Source: Trogon surrucura (Eukaryota > Chordata > Aves > Trogoniformes > Trogonidae). From it: 64,000 bases of DNA. The stretch covers positions 43,491,898 to 43,555,897 of the forward strand of contig CM036617.1 in NCBI GenBank assembly GCA_020746105.1, given 5' to 3'. A program made the translations under genes and the position numbers. Shown here in pieces: positions 21,147 to 34,995 of this stretch. Position 1 is the stretch's first letter, and each line of letters opens with the position of its first letter. The notes below the pieces were generated by a model. The model made no database searches. It had not been told where the DNA came from and was given only the letters and a program-made list of their open reading frames with translations.

Positions 21147-21650
21147 TCACAAAATCACTGAGGATGGAAAACTAGTCCAGCACAGTCTAGCTCTAGTCAA
21201 AACAAGGTCAGCCAAAGCAGGTTACTCAGGTCCATGTCCAGTTGGATTTTGAGTGTCTCTAGAGATGGACATAGCCTTGATAGTCTCTCTAGTCAATCTA
21301 CTGTAATGTTGGATTGATCCTGAAGTAAAAGTGTGGTGTTATTTTTTCTTATGACTAAGTAGAATTTTCTGTATTTCAATATGTGCACATTACTTCTTTT
21401 GCTGTCACTGGATATTAATGTGAAGAGACCAGGATGTGACTGGCTTTTTGATCTGCAAGTACCCATTGCCAGGACATGCTGAGCTTCTTGTCAACAAACA
21501 TCCCCAAGTCACTCTCCTTGGGGCTGCTCTCAATCCACTCATCACACAGCACGTATCTGTGCTTGGGATTGCTCACACACTTCATGAAGAGGAAGTTGAA
21601 GAGAATACACTTTTCCTACCTGGAAGATTCATCACAAGTTCTTTAAACTG
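21137..21650 (-). mobile_element. CR1: Old CR1 LINE remnants, minus strand
   Basis: Two diverged pieces. At 21137-21310, gaatcacggtgtcacaaaat, then gcaggttactcaggtccatg and tccagttggattttgagtgt, match the 3' region of a CR1 on minus. At 21434-21650, ctgagcttcttgtcaacaaa, catccccaagtcactctcct and ctgctctcaatccactcatc match the ORF2 region further upstream in CR1. The bases between (about 21311-21433) are not recognisable. The frame at 21436-21651 is antisense to ORF2 and is not a gene. Confidence 0.72.
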
Positions 21651-24600
21651 ATGCTGCATCCTTCTAGTTTTCTGGATATTGTGTTAAACAAGTAATGCAA
21701 CATGTTCTGATATGCTTGTCTGATCATCAGGAAAAGCTGAGTCTTACAAGAACTATGCAGCTTCTACAAAAATTTAGCAGAGGATAAGAAGTCCGGCAGT
21801 AAAAACCATAATGAACACAGTATTAAAGAATCAGTTGATAAAACATGTTAATAAACACTAAACACTTATTTTGGCCTCAGTCATTTTTTTTCAATAACAA
21901 ATCATCAGATGATATTTTTGTCTTGTTTTGCTGAAAATTTACTGAAAAAATTATTTTACTTTGTGTTTTGCTTAAATGTCATTTTTATACATATGTATTT
22001 TTAAAATACATATACTAAATTAGAGACATGAATTTGAAAAGCTTTAATTCTGTACTAATATTAATGTAAAAAATTAAGTGTTGAAATATCTTAAATTTCT
22101 TATAATTCTTATTATCTATTCGATTACTTTAGAAAAAAAATAAAATAGAACTACATAAATTGGTAATAAAATATGCATACCTTTCTAAGAAACTCCACTA
22201 TGTAATACAGTAAATTACTGTTTCTGAATGACAGAAAGAATCTATGAAATGTCTAAATACCATTAAAGAAATATTACTATTGAAGAACCATTAAGGAATT
22301 TGTCCAGAAATGTCATTTGTTAGTAACTTCCAGCAAAAAAAAAAACAACACAAAACCCCCAAAACATTTTAAAGGTCAACTAAAAAACCCTAAAATCTAG
22401 TTTGTTTCTTCCTCTCCTCTGGTTGTTAGATGACTTGTGTTTCCTTCTTTCAGACCTGCAAGTTTATTGATCACCTTTTCTCCTTCTGTGTATGTCCAAA
22501 ATTGACGTGTTAGCAACCATCTCTTAGCCTGAACCGCAGTGTTACATACAAGCTAGGCAAATTACCTGCACATTGAAGAAGAACCAGAATGTATAGATAA
22601 CGTGGCACCATGCCTAATAAATCTCCCCACGATTGTCTTTCATGAAAGGCAGTTGTAGATGCAACATGTAAGAAATATGTAATAAACACTCACAGGAAGA
22701 GCTTTTCAGTTTCAAAAAATTGTGCTGTCAATGGGCCCAAAGTCTGAACTGGAATAGAATTCTTGCTGCCTCCAGATCTTCCAGTTATGCAGCAACAAAT
22801 TTCGGGGGTGGTGGGAATAAGTAAGCCATGGCCTAACACAGCAGCATAATTAGTCTACTCTGCTTGAAAAAGGGCAACTGTGTGTTGTGCGCCCTGTATA
22901 CATTTTATATTATACAGTCACTGGCTGGAAACCAGAAGTAAACCCGGTTCACAGATCTTACACAGCAAAACATTTCTTAAGAGAAAGACAATAAAGTCAT
23001 AAAAGTATTTTATAAAATGTAAATAACTTTTTTCCCTAATACATTATTTTGCACCATTGGGAAGAAACTTACTCTACCATTATTATATATTTCAGAAAAA
23101 TATGATTAGTAAGTTGCATTTCACACAATCGTTTTCACTTTTTCTTGCATAATTTTCCAGAAAGATGGGCCAAAACTCCTTTATAGCACTCCATCATTCC
23201 AAAGAGAGATCAAATTTGAAAGAACGGAAAAGAACTATTCTTATGTCAGGAAATTGTTCTTAGGACTTGAAATGGGCTTTAGAAATGTCATTTTCAGAAC
23301 ATGACTGGAAGTGAGATTGCAGTGCCAGATATCACTAAGCATAAAAGCATATTATGTAACTTTTATAGTTCTCTTTTGTACAATGCCTTTCTATGCTGAT
23401 TAACTGGAAAATTCTGTCATTGTCATTTTGTGGCCAAGAGTGCAATGTAATGTTGTTTAATAAGATGTATAACCTTCCTGCCTGCCTATTCTTGTTGCCA
23501 CTGTTAAAAGGGGTGAATATACATCATTATGATCGTGGCAATGTTCCTTGTTGATCTAGATATGGTTTCCAAAATACTTCATTGCAAGACATGATGACAT
23601 TATTTTAAAAAAAAAATACAAAAGAGAGAGAAGATAAATGTATTTAACGTTTGTTTCATAACCTCTCTTTCCATAGCTTTACAGTACATTTACTGTGTCA
23701 GGAAAGAGAATGATAACTTTCAAAACCACTTGAGAATTAAAATCAGAGAAACCAGTCACCACTTATAGCATTCTCCAATTAAATTTCGGGTTAAAAGTCC
23801 TCGTGTTTTGTCTTCTACTCACTGCTCTATTGCTCATTTGTAAAAACAAACATTTGCCATGAAGACATAACTGCCAATTTAGACTAACTAAGACAAATGA
23901 GATAATGAGGCCAGTGGCAGCTTTGAGTTGACAGACCCAGCTGAGTGCCCAGCTCCAAAGTAGAAAGCTTTCTCCTCCTGCCAGAAGGTCTATATGCTAA
24001 TACTAACTAATTTGCCAACCTTGGCCCTACACTGTTTGACAATAAGAGAGCACACCATTGTTTTTTATGGACGCGGTATTAATCTGGATGCAGACTAAAG
24101 CTGAAAGAGGTAATTTCTGCAATGTTCTAACTAAAGAGGTGGCCACCAAAAATGTAAAAACTTGCCTGGTAAAAATAAATAAAAAATATTTAAGTGTGAA
24201 GGAGAGACCATTTAAAGGCAAATGCTGATGAGCAAATAAATATTCTATAGTAAATAATAAAAACCATAAAGACACTGTATTCTACAACTTCTTATATCCT
24301 TCTGTGTTAACATTCTTAAGATTAAAAACAAAACAAAACAGCAAAAAAGGTTTTGACCAAATTCCAGACCCAACACAAAAAGGCCACTTTTGACTTGATA
24401 TTCATTTGAAGAGTTGCACACAGAAAACTTTTTCAGAGTATTTTGACATATCATGTTTCATTAATTTCTGTCACCTAGTTTTGAAAGAGTTTTTCCCTAA
24501 AAGTAAGTTCATTTTTCTTCTCTCTCCCCCCCCAACCCCATCCATCCCCAATCTTCATTAAGAAAATAAGTGAGAGTGAAGGAGGAAGAAATATTGTTAG

Positions 24601-25760
24601 GAATTCTAATTAGGAATCTTGTGGGTTTTTTTTAAGAAATGTTTAAATGTGCAAAAATATATATATAAGTTCATTCCAGAAACAAGGCTTAAATATGGAT
24701 GAGAAAAGTATTTCATAGATATCAGGTACACAAAATAAATTCTTCTAAAAAGCAAAAAAAAACCCCACATGAATTTATATGTCATTATTCTTTGGGGTCG
24801 TGAAAAATATGTGTGATTTTAGAAGTATTTTATTATTTTTTTTTCCCTGAGTACAACATTGATGATGTGTAACATTACTTCTAATATTGCACACAAAGCT
24901 AAATATGGTCTTCAACCACAGTACAGCTTCTGGTGATTTCAATGGCAGTTGTGTACACTGACCAAGAACCTTATATGGCCTTACACTAAGATATCTCATA
25001 GAAAAAAAAAAGTTTATATAGTTGTTCAGAATTCATCCTACAAGTTAACCATACTCAGATAGTTGAAATAGCTAGAAATGTAATGACATTTTCCTCCTAT
25101 TTGTAATGCAGCCATTATAAAGCTCTTCTAATGTGTATCAGTAGAATTAATCATTATCTATAGCTAATGCGCTTGAAATATATATATGAGTTTATGTTGA
25201 TTTGCTAAATGATCCACAAACAAAATATGGGCTTCCTTTTATGAAAAAAAATACACATTATATCAGATAATTATTTATCTGACCAGCTACTCAGAGAACT
25301 TTGATTTTTTATTGTTTTATGTTTTGCTTAATCTTCTATAGTTTTGCCCTAATCTACTGTCTTTTAAAAGCAATGTGAACTAAATAATGAAAAATATTGA
25401 TACAGATCCCAATGAAGGAAAAAGAACATATTCTAAATTTAAAATAACCAAATTCACTAATGGACTGTGTTTTCTCAAGCGTTTTCAATAACAACTTCTG
25501 ATAGGTTGAAATAATTATTTAATATTATAGAGTGAGAAGCCATATCCCTTACTCAGATTTCTAGGGTGGATCAAAGCAATATTCTTCTGTAAACCTTTTC
25601 ACACTCTTTCCCTCTCCCTTGAAAAGCAGTGGGAATTCAGTCATTTTCTGTAGGTGAACAGATTTACCAGCTGTTAACAACTTTTATGTAGATTTAATTC
25701 CAACATTACTGTGAACTGTACTGATTTCTGTGCTACTGTTGTTGTGCAAGTTGTTAAAAG
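21651..25760. other. 4.1 kb stretch free of recognisable repeats
   Basis: No CR1, LTR, SINE or gene is recognised. Frames at 24027-24454 (minus) and 24775-24999 (minus) have no motif. Sub-regions such as 22390-22620 and 23900-24060 have balanced composition and could be conserved non-coding sequence, which cannot be judged without alignment. Confidence 0.4.
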
Positions 25761-25947
25761 ATAGAATTGTCAGGGTTGGAAGGGACCTTAAAGATCACCT
25801 AGTTTCAACCTTCCTGCCATGGACGGCGACATCTCCCACTGTATCAGGTTGCTCAGAGCCCCGTCTAGCCTGGCCTTGAAAACTTCCAGGGATGGGGCTT
25901 CCATCTTTGGGATGGGGCTTCCAGGGATGAGGCTTCCATCTTTACAG
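25761..25947 (-). mobile_element. CR1: CR1 LINE 3' end with internal triplication
   Basis: Minus-strand CR1 3' UTR: agggttggaagggacctt, aagatcacctagtttcaacc, ccttcctgccatgg, then gcctggccttgaaaacttcc. At 25886-25943 the segment ccagggatggggcttccatc is present three times, the middle copy shortened (gggatggggctt). Other CR1 copies have it once. Confidence 0.87.
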
Positions 25948-28336
25948 TTTTTAACAATTGCAATTTTAGTTTGTGATCATTAAGTGCATGCTGTTACCAC
26001 CATTATAGCTCATATCAGTAGTATTATTGTCAAATACTGGGATAAGCACAGGTCAATTGGAAGATCTCTAGCTACCTTTTAAGGACAAAGAAAGAAGGAA
26101 GGACTGAATGGAAAAGGCTTATCAAGTCATTTCATTTTGCACAGTGGTTTATCTCAGAGATTCATCAGCAGTATTTATCATGAACAGAATTCATATTCAT
26201 CTAGTAACTTGCAAGGAAGATGTAGAAATGTATATAAAGATTTTCTAAACCCAGCAGACAGACCACTCAAGATGAGTATATAATGAGTCTTTATGTATCA
26301 AATATGAAAAACCTTAAGAAAACAATCACCCAGAGACTTACAACTTTTGAAATGAATCAGTGCAATGACTCTTACAGTGATCAGAAAATACATCACAAAT
26401 TAAATAATACATCTGATTCGAAAGAGATGACCACTGATGACATGTTGTGTTCTTTGGCCTGGTAGAAAGTAGCAGACTACTCAAGAATGACTACAAAGCA
26501 TAGCACAATGATATGGCCAGTTTAATGATTTGTAATTCATTTTGATGGTTTGGAAGACACTACACTCCAACTTTAAAAGCTGTATGGAATTATATTGATT
26601 TAACTATGTGTTCTTTATTTCCTAGTCTTCCAGCTCTTGTCAATTTTACATGCCTCTTGCAAATTTTCAATCATTCTTTTTTTTCAGTAAAACTGATAAA
26701 AAGTAGGTAAGCACTGGGGAAAGCACAGGATTCCAGTCAAAACAGTTGCTATTTACTTTTGTTTAATGTCTACCAGTTAATGAATTTTTATTCACTTAAA
26801 ATATAGTATACAAACTGTGCATGTATTTGAATTGGAATAGCATGATCACTTATGTCGAGCCTTATCATAGTTTAAGTCAATTATATCAATATAGTGAATC
26901 TCAATTTGCTTATAATCACATAAAAAAGAGATGAGGCTTGCCTGGCATTTCTAATTATTTTATTACCCTGTTGACCACCAGTAATTATAGAAATCATAGT
27001 CAAGTGTTTAATGAAAAACTATTCTTTTGTTTTGTGCTCTACTTGTGGAAAACATAGTAATATTTTAAGTCTGTTTGTTTCTTACAGGAAAAACAAAATT
27101 GCAATAAAAAGTCTCAAAAATGCTGACATATTTCTAACTTAATGTACTTTTTGAAGTATCTAAAACTTTGGATTCCCCTAAATGAAAACTGACAACAAGA
27201 GCCTCTGATTTTTCAGACAGACAAATAGTGCTTTGTGACAGATATCTGTCTTTCCTCTGTTCTTGAAAGAAGTACAGTGGAGAGAAGGCAGAAAACATTT
27301 TTACCTTCCCTGTAGCAGTGCTATTCTGTACAAGCAAGGAACTGATGAGATAATAGTAATGAAATCCTAAGATACTTCTTTCTCCATCAAAACAGAGATT
27401 AGCATTCAGTTTGGACTAATATGTTTATAGGCTGCTTTTTGTGGTAAAGAGTAGTAGATGTTTAAGATTTAGAAAATATCTAACTAAGATTAGCTAATTT
27501 GAGTGATTAGTTGGCAAATAGCTGGGTATGTCAAGTTTCTACATTTGGTTGAATAATCACTTGATTGTAAATTCATCTTCAATTCTGAATAAACTTGAAG
27601 GAACAAGATAAATACTGTGTGGAAGTGATAAACAAAAAGAGCAGAATAGCACCCTTAAGAGAAAAACACAAGTTGGTGATATATGACCTGGAAAATGAAG
27701 GTGGGAAAGAAGCTTAGTATGACAGGGTGTCTTTAGTGTCAATAGTATTTTATTAAAAATAAAACAAATTAAATTATGCTTGGAGAGAGTTTGAACTAAG
27801 AGCACTGAGAAGAGCAGTGGCTGGTTGTAGAGTGAGGGATAAATTATTTTACTATTAGGATAAAATAAAACAATGTCAATTTAGAACACAATTTGTGTAC
27901 AAATTATTTTATGCAGCTACTATACAGATAATGTCATTAGTGCAAAAGAACTGAGCTCTCTTTATCACTTGTGAAGAGAAACAGAATTGTCCAATGGTCA
28001 GTTCAGAGAAGTGACTTTATGTGACTATTTTATAATTAAATGTGTTACTGCCTCTAACTGTGCCTTTCTTCATTGACCATAATGGAAATCTAGACAATGA
28101 GCTCAGATGTAGACATCATACACAGATATTGTCTAAATTCTAGATGTCTGAAGACAAGATTTACTCTGCCTAGTTCATATTGCTTATTTGGAGTATTAGA
28201 AATTATGCATGTCTGCTCCTGGAATCGGTAAAATTGTTGGAAAGGAGAATCTAATTTTCATTACAAGCCTCACTGACTTTGGACAACATAATCCACTAAT
28301 TCCACATATGAATGTGTAGAACTGAAGAGAAATGTC
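25948..28336. other. Non-coding stretch, nothing recognised
   Basis: AT-rich. Frames at 26283-26465, 27134-27337 and 27557-27805 show no domain. Confidence 0.45.
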
Positions 28337-28814
28337 AGAATCACACAGAATCACACAGAATTCCCCAGATTGAAAAAGGCCTTTAAGATCATTGAGTCCA
28401 ACCATTAAGCTAACACTGACAAGTCTTCAAGAAACCTATATTCCTAAGCACTATGTCTACCCTACTATTAAGTACATTCAGGGAAGGTGACTTCACTCTG
28501 CCCTGGGCACACCGTTCCAATGTCTGATAACCCTTTTCAGTAAGGGAATTTTTCTTAATATCCAATCTAAACTTCCCTTAACACACCTTGAGGCTATTTC
28601 CTCTTGTCCTGTCTCTTGTTACTTGTTTGAATAGACCAAACCCCATCTCTCTACAACCTCCTTTCACGTAGCTGGAGAGAGCAGTAAGGTGTGCCCTCAG
28701 CCTCCTTTTCTCCATGCTAAACAACCCCAGTGCCCTCAGCCACTCCTAGACACTGTCCTCTAGACACTTCATCAGCTTTGTTAACCTTCTTTGGACATGC
28801 TCTAGTGCCTTAAT
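28337..28814 (-). mobile_element. CR1: CR1 LINE 3' part, old subfamily
   Basis: Minus-strand CR1 of about 480 bp: tail repeats agaatcacacagaatcacac, then ctttaagatcattgagtcc, the end of ORF2 read antisense (ggaatttttcttaatatcca, cctcttgtcctgtctcttgt) and cctcagcctccttttctcca. It is of the same subfamily as the interrupted copy at 14502. Many substitutions and no open ORF2 frame. Confidence 0.9.
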
Positions 28815-30383
28815 GAAATCTATGATTTGCATTTTTTTTTTGATTATTCTTATTATCTTATTGGGAAGACACAGCATAAAATTTGCATGTGTACATATGT
28901 GTGAACATTAGGCATGTGTACATACATGTGAACATTTGGATCATGTGTAAGGATGGTAGTGCTGCCAGTTTTTAGACTGTCTACTAGATTTGCAAGTCAC
29001 TGCTCTCAACTGCTTATAGTTCTACCAAATTTCTGCTGCTTAGCTGGAATTTTTCAAGCTGAGTGTAAGACTAGGTGATATTAGTGGCCTCAGAAAAAGG
29101 GTACCTTTGATGATTTGCCAGAAAATATCTGTGGAAGAATCTGCAGGGGTCATCGCCATCTACACATTGCTGGTAGGGTTTGATCTAAGCTCCTGCTGCT
29201 CTCATGATTGCCACTATTATTGTTTGATGGCTTCTGACCAGGGAATATCACTATGTCAGACATGTAGTCTTGTGTTCACTCTGTCTTATTGGCCGACCAC
29301 ATCTACAAAAACTCAATATTCAGCTAGTGATCCATTGATGTTAACCAGATGACCTGCAAAAATTGCGGCATTTTTCTTATTTTAACATTATACCTTCATA
29401 CTTGTATTAAAAGTCACGTTAAGTGATATAGAAGTGACGGCCTTTTTCACTTTATATATTTTTTTAATTTTCATGAGTAGAGGGGTGCCTTTGCTCAGTA
29501 TTCTACTTCCTAAGCAATTAACTCCACCAGTTGGTAGATACTGAGCTTGAATAAAGGTGTGCAGAAATGGGTAAAAAGAAATTATCTGACAATGATGCCT
29601 ACAGAGCAGTTTCTTCAACACCTACGACAGATTTATATTAAAAATCCCTGTTGTTCTGAAGTTGCTTTTATTGGGAATTATATATTTAATCTTGAAAATT
29701 CATTCTTCAACAGTTTTTTTCTGGGCATTGTAAAATGGAATAAGGTATGCTATGTCACAGAGCTCTCAGGTTTTATGCAGGAGTAGAAGTATAGACAAGC
29801 TACTACTAAACTGTTCATAATTTGGTCAGGCTACCTTTAATAACATCACAGTTGTAATTTTACATTTGCTTTGGCTGAAATCTGTTGCAGTCTGGAATAC
29901 AAATACACTAATTACATGTATTGATTATGGTTACATCCTTTTCAATTCATTACGGCTGTGGCCTTCATAAAAGGATACATAAAATGTAAAAGTTGGTTTG
30001 TTTGACAAGATCTAAGCAATTTCATAGTCAGATTATGATCTTATATGCTTATTTCCTCTAGTTAATATGATAAGTTTAAAAACTTTGTTTTGAGACAGTT
30101 TTTTCTTACCTAAAGGAAATGTTCAGGACCAAGTATGAAATAAGCATTTGACATACACACTCTTAGTACTGTGCAGTGTCACAGCAGTGTCACTGCTGTT
30201 CCTGCTGATTAAGACTGATTTTATTTTGTTCATGTTCATGCATTTGCTTGTACTTGAACAATTTAATGGAACTGTGAAGAAGCCGAATTTCAACACTCCT
30301 AATACTAAACAACTTATGAAATAACAACTGGAAGATAAAGAAACCTTAATGCTTCAAGCCCATGACTCATGTGATATTTTTAT
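28815..30383. other. Non-coding stretch, nothing recognised
   Basis: Contains a short imperfect repeat of tgtgaacat/catgtgtaca at 28885-28940. Frames at 29107-29352 and 29388-29786 have no domain. Confidence 0.45.
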
Positions 30384-30985
30384 TGTATCCTGGGCTGCAT
30401 CAAAAGAAGCATGGCCAACAGGTCAAGGGAGGTGATTCTGACCCTTCACTCTGCTCTTGTGAGACCCCACCCAGAGTGCTGTGTCCAGTTCTGGAGCCCA
30501 CAACACAAGAAGGACATGGACATGTTGGATCAAGTCCAGAGGAAGGCCACAACAAATAGCCAGAGGGCTGGAGCACCTCTACAAAGACAGGCTGAGACCA
30601 TTGAGATTGTTCAGCCTGGAGAAGACAAGGCTCCAAGGAGACCTCATAGTGACCTTCCAGTACTTAAAAGGCAGCCTACAGGAAAGGTGAAGAAGGACTT
30701 TTTACAAGGGCATATGGTGGTAGGATAAGTGGCAATAGTTTTAAAATAGAGCAGAGTAAATTCAGATCAGGCATTAGGAAAATGTTTTTTACTATGAAGA
30801 TGGTTAAACACTGGAACAGGTTGCCCAGAGAAGTTATGGATGCACCCTGGAAGCGTTCAAGGCCATGATGGATGAGGCTTTGAGCAATCTGGTCTCGTGG
30901 GAAGTGTCCCTGACCATGTCAGTGGAGTTGAAACTTGACAGTCTTTAAGATCCCTTTCAACCCAGATCATTCTATAATTTTATTA
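30384..30985 (+). mobile_element. CR1: CR1 LINE 3' part with ORF2 C-terminus
   Basis: Plus-strand CR1 of about 600 bp. It begins in ORF2 at atcctgggctgcatcaaaag and ends at gatcattctataattttatt. The frame from about 30411 gives [20 protein letters not shown] and [14 protein letters not shown], the segment just after the RT core, and then a frameshift breaks it (LYKDRL in a second frame, [12 protein letters not shown] in the same second frame). The 3' UTR block cactggaacaggttgcccag is present. Confidence 0.92.
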
Positions 30986-33900
30986 TCTATTTCTGCTTAA
31001 AAACTTAGGAAAAGTTGGTGCTTATGAAACAGCCTTGACTTTGCTCTGAAAAATAACATTTAGTTTGACCCATTCTTAGTGAAATAGAGATAACAGCATG
31101 TCATTTTTAGGTTGTTTTTAGTGTTTTTGGTTTTTTTTAATTATTAGTTAGACAATAAAATGTTTGGAGCAAAGATAGGTCTTTAAAAGTGTTTAGTACA
31201 TTTTTGCTTCCATAAAATTATGTCATCATTACTGTCGTGAGGTAATAAACATAGTAATCACAACAAATAATCTGTATACTTTCCACAGAGCATTAGTGTT
31301 TCACTACTTGCAGTGTTACAATATTTAGTAACGCGCAAACCTCTTTGAATTTTCAACAGAGAACGCAGCTATCTTTTGGTGTTATAGAGTGTGATGTTTC
31401 TTACTTCCCCATCCCTGCCCCCACTATAGAAGAATACAATTCATAGAAATTTTATGGGTTAATGGTTTCTCTCTCTGTTACAGCTCACTAGATGCAGTTC
31501 TTCATTGCAGATTGAGTTTTCCCTGTAACGAATATAAATTCAAGGTATTCAAAATAACAGTTCAAAACACCAGAGCAAATAGCTGTTAATCTTTAGCCCT
31601 TTTTGAAGTGTACTAAGCAATTACTTAGTATTCCGCCACTAACACAGACAATAAGAATGGAAATTTATGAATGGAAGAGAATGCATCTGCAACAGTATTC
31701 ACGAAATACATTATCTGGTCTTTTTTTGACCTCTAAAACCCAGTACTGTATCCCAAAGATAAGGAATCTCTGACTACCATTCAATAAATAGTTTTTGTAT
31801 GTATATCAGCTAATTATGTACTTCTATACAGAGGTACTAGCTAGCTACTACAGTGAACGAGGGCTGAGTGTTCTGAACTGTTTATACACAGATAATTTTC
31901 AGATTTTGCTCTATTAAAACCTACTGTGTGTTTGAACTCTTATAAAATAACACAGAAAGTAGAGTTCATGCAATGTAATGTAATGCAAGTGTACTAGAGT
32001 TAAGCATATAGTCTTAAGCTAGTTTACATATCTGTATTCTCTCTGTAGTCCTGAAAGAGAGATACATATATCTGAACAATGACTTTGATAAAAATAATCT
32101 ATTGTGAGGCAAATTGCTCTCTAGTTGTCAGTCTGTTTCCATTGACTGCAGAGGTAGAAGATCTAGTCTTGGTCAGGGAAATATAGATTTTGTGACAAGT
32201 AATCTGTTAGGGAAAGAAAGTGGATCTAGAGTATTGTGAATTCTTCAGACTCATGGGAAAACGCACATGGAAAATATAAAAAAAGTCTCAGAGATATACT
32301 AGGGGAATGAGAGAAAAGGCCTATGTCCGTATATAACTATTTGGCTCCCAGAATAAAACCTGTATTTTTCATCAGCTGCTAAACAGACATCTACATTTTA
32401 GGGAAATAATTCAACAGCAGGAAACCAGATTTCCATTAGCTGGCACAGTAAGCAAGAAAACACACAAATTAGCCAATAGAAAACTACAGAGGGAACTCAT
32501 GCGTCCACTTCACTGCCCAAAATTCACTGTTTATTTAAGATGAAGATTAACAGGGTGAAAATTTCTCCTGTTAGGCTGACAGTCTTTCTCTGTGTGGAGA
32601 ACTGGATCTCTGCCTCCTTTGAAACACGTCTGGAAGTGTCAGTGTTGTCCACCTTTCATATGATAGCCTGGAGCGCACATTCAAGATGTAACAGATCTCA
32701 TTTCTGTGGCTTCCTCAGCCCGAGGCAGTTCAAACCTGCATTTCCCTGGAGAGTGACTTAACCAGTGGAAAGGGAGGAAGCTTTCTCTCCACGCTTCTGA
32801 CAGAGCTTTGACACTGTAATTCAGAATTTAAGATTTTTGGGATGAGAGAGAACAGGCATAAGAAATTCTTTGACTCTTAATACACTGATGGGATCACTCA
32901 TCCGGGGAAAATGGCCTTTCTGCATTTTATTTGTATATTTTGAAATGGAAAGCATGTAAGTAGTCATAGGAGCAGAAATCAGATTTAAGAGCTTTAGTGC
33001 TCCCAGGTTAGTAATCCAATCATCCGGCCACCAGGTCATGCTCTCTCTTTTGCCTTTACTGTGTTCCCAGGAGTCTTTCACATCTTTCTGCATGTTTCTA
33101 CAGATTCAGCAAACTGGTGGGCTGAGAAAGGAGAAAATCAGATTTGAATCCAAAGGAAGTATTTAGAGGTTTAAGAGGACACAGAATCTAGTGTTTCTTC
33201 ATCTTGAACACAAACTCCAACCACAGATCTCTTATGCAAAATTGAGCATAAAGAATAACTGCATCCCTATCACCACCCCTATATATTCCCAGGTGTTATC
33301 CTAACAGAGATTTTACACAAAACTTGACATGACTGTTGATCTGAGGTTAATTAGCTCTTATAGCGTGGCTTAGCTGTGGTCAAAAACTTGTTCAAACGCT
33401 TTTAAAGACATAGTCAATCACTTTGTGTGAAGTAGTCATAAGCAAAAGTGTGTCTCAACAATTCTAGTCATAACCAGATGCAGAGCTCTGGGTGTGTACC
33501 ACAATTTAATAGTTAAAAAAATTAGTATCTGCTTTGCAAATACCTGAAGAATTAGACAGGGGTTTAACTTGTCCTAAATTTTACTCCTCAACCAGTCTTC
33601 TAGGCTCAGCTCCTTGTCAGTCTACTTTCAATGGTAATTTTTTAAGAAGAAAACAATGGTTTAAAGTCACAAAAAAAATGGTAAAAAATCAATTTTTGGA
33701 GCTATGTGAAATATTTTTCTACTAGTTGATATTTCTTGTATACTTGTATATCATTGCATGATATTGTGTTTTATTTCTTGTTAAAGAAGTCGGTATGTCT
33801 ATCATTCTGCATTTGTATCTTTGATTATAACGGGATATGTCTCATAGTGTTTTGTCAGTAATAAAGGTGTGAAAGCAAAATTTTTTTTGACAACCCAGAA

Positions 33901-34398
33901 AAAAGGAAGAAATACTATTACAATATGACTATCATAACTTAAATGAAGCTGTTTTTTTTTTACTGTATATGAAATAAATCTTTATATTTTAAAATTTATT
34001 CCAATGATTTTTCTTCCAAATTGAAGTGTGTTTCATGATGACACAATTCCAGTTAATAGATATTTTTAAGATTTCATGTTAAAGTGATTGGGTAAATTAA
34101 AAAATTTTTTCCCTATCGTTTAGAAATTTTTGCAAAAAAATGAAAAGAATCTTAAAATGTTAGCTTTCATAACCACACTGAAAGACATTGCCTCTAATCA
34201 TATGTGCTATTTAATTTAATAACACTATAATTAAAATTAGTTGTCCTCTTCATATGCATGATTCCACAATAAAAATCTCTGAGATCCATGTAGCTGTCCC
34301 ATTCACCCCAATGGAACTTAGATCCTGTTGAATGAAGGCCACGAGAATAATGACAATGTTAGTTTGGCACATTTTTTGAAACAACTCATTTCCTCTTT
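30986..34398. other. 3.4 kb non-coding stretch, nothing recognised
   Basis: No known repeat. The 73-codon frame at 32540-32761 lies in a stretch of balanced composition (about 32500-32830) but has no family resemblance that I can name. The 90-codon minus frame at 32821-33093 is likewise unrecognised. Confidence 0.42.
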
Positions 34399-34995
34399 CA
34401 CAGAATCACAGAATTGTTGAGGCAGGAAAAGAACTCTGAGATCATTAAGTCCAGCCTATGACTCAACAGTATCACATGGGCTAGACCACGGCACTAAGTG
34501 CCACATCCAGCCTCTCCTTAAACACCTCCAGGGACGGTGACTCCACCACTTCCCTGGGCAGCGCATCCCAGTGCCTGAGCACCCTCTCCGTGAGGAAGTG
34601 CTTCCTGAGATCCAACCTAAACCTTCCCCTGATGCAGTTTCAGACCATGCCCTCTCGTCCTGTCACTAGTTCCCTGGAAGAAGAGCTCGAGCTCCACCTG
34701 ACTACAACTTCCCTTCAGGCAGCTGTAGAGAGTGATAAGGTCCCCCCGAGTCTCTTCTTCTCTAGGCTAAACACCCCCAACTCCCTCAGCCTCTCCTCAT
34801 GGGACTTTCCCTCTAGTCCCTTTCCCAGTCTCACTTCTCTCCTCTGGACCCTTTCCAGCACCTCAATGTCTTTTTTGAAGTGAGGGGCCCAGACCTGCAC
34901 ATAGGACTTGAGGTGAGGCCTCACCAGTGCTGAGTACAGAGGCAGAATTACATCCCTGCTCCTGCTGGCCACACTGTTCCTGATAAGGAACCTCA
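34399..34995 (-). mobile_element. CR1: CR1 LINE 3' part, minus strand
   Basis: Minus-strand CR1 of about 600 bp, from its tail (cacagaatcacagaattgtt) to a 5' truncation near 34990. Read antisense, 34715-35020 gives the ORF2 segment [20 protein letters not shown], then [20 protein letters not shown] and [16 protein letters not shown], open for about 90 codons. It differs from the next element and has its own 3' tail, so it is a separate insertion. Confidence 0.92.
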
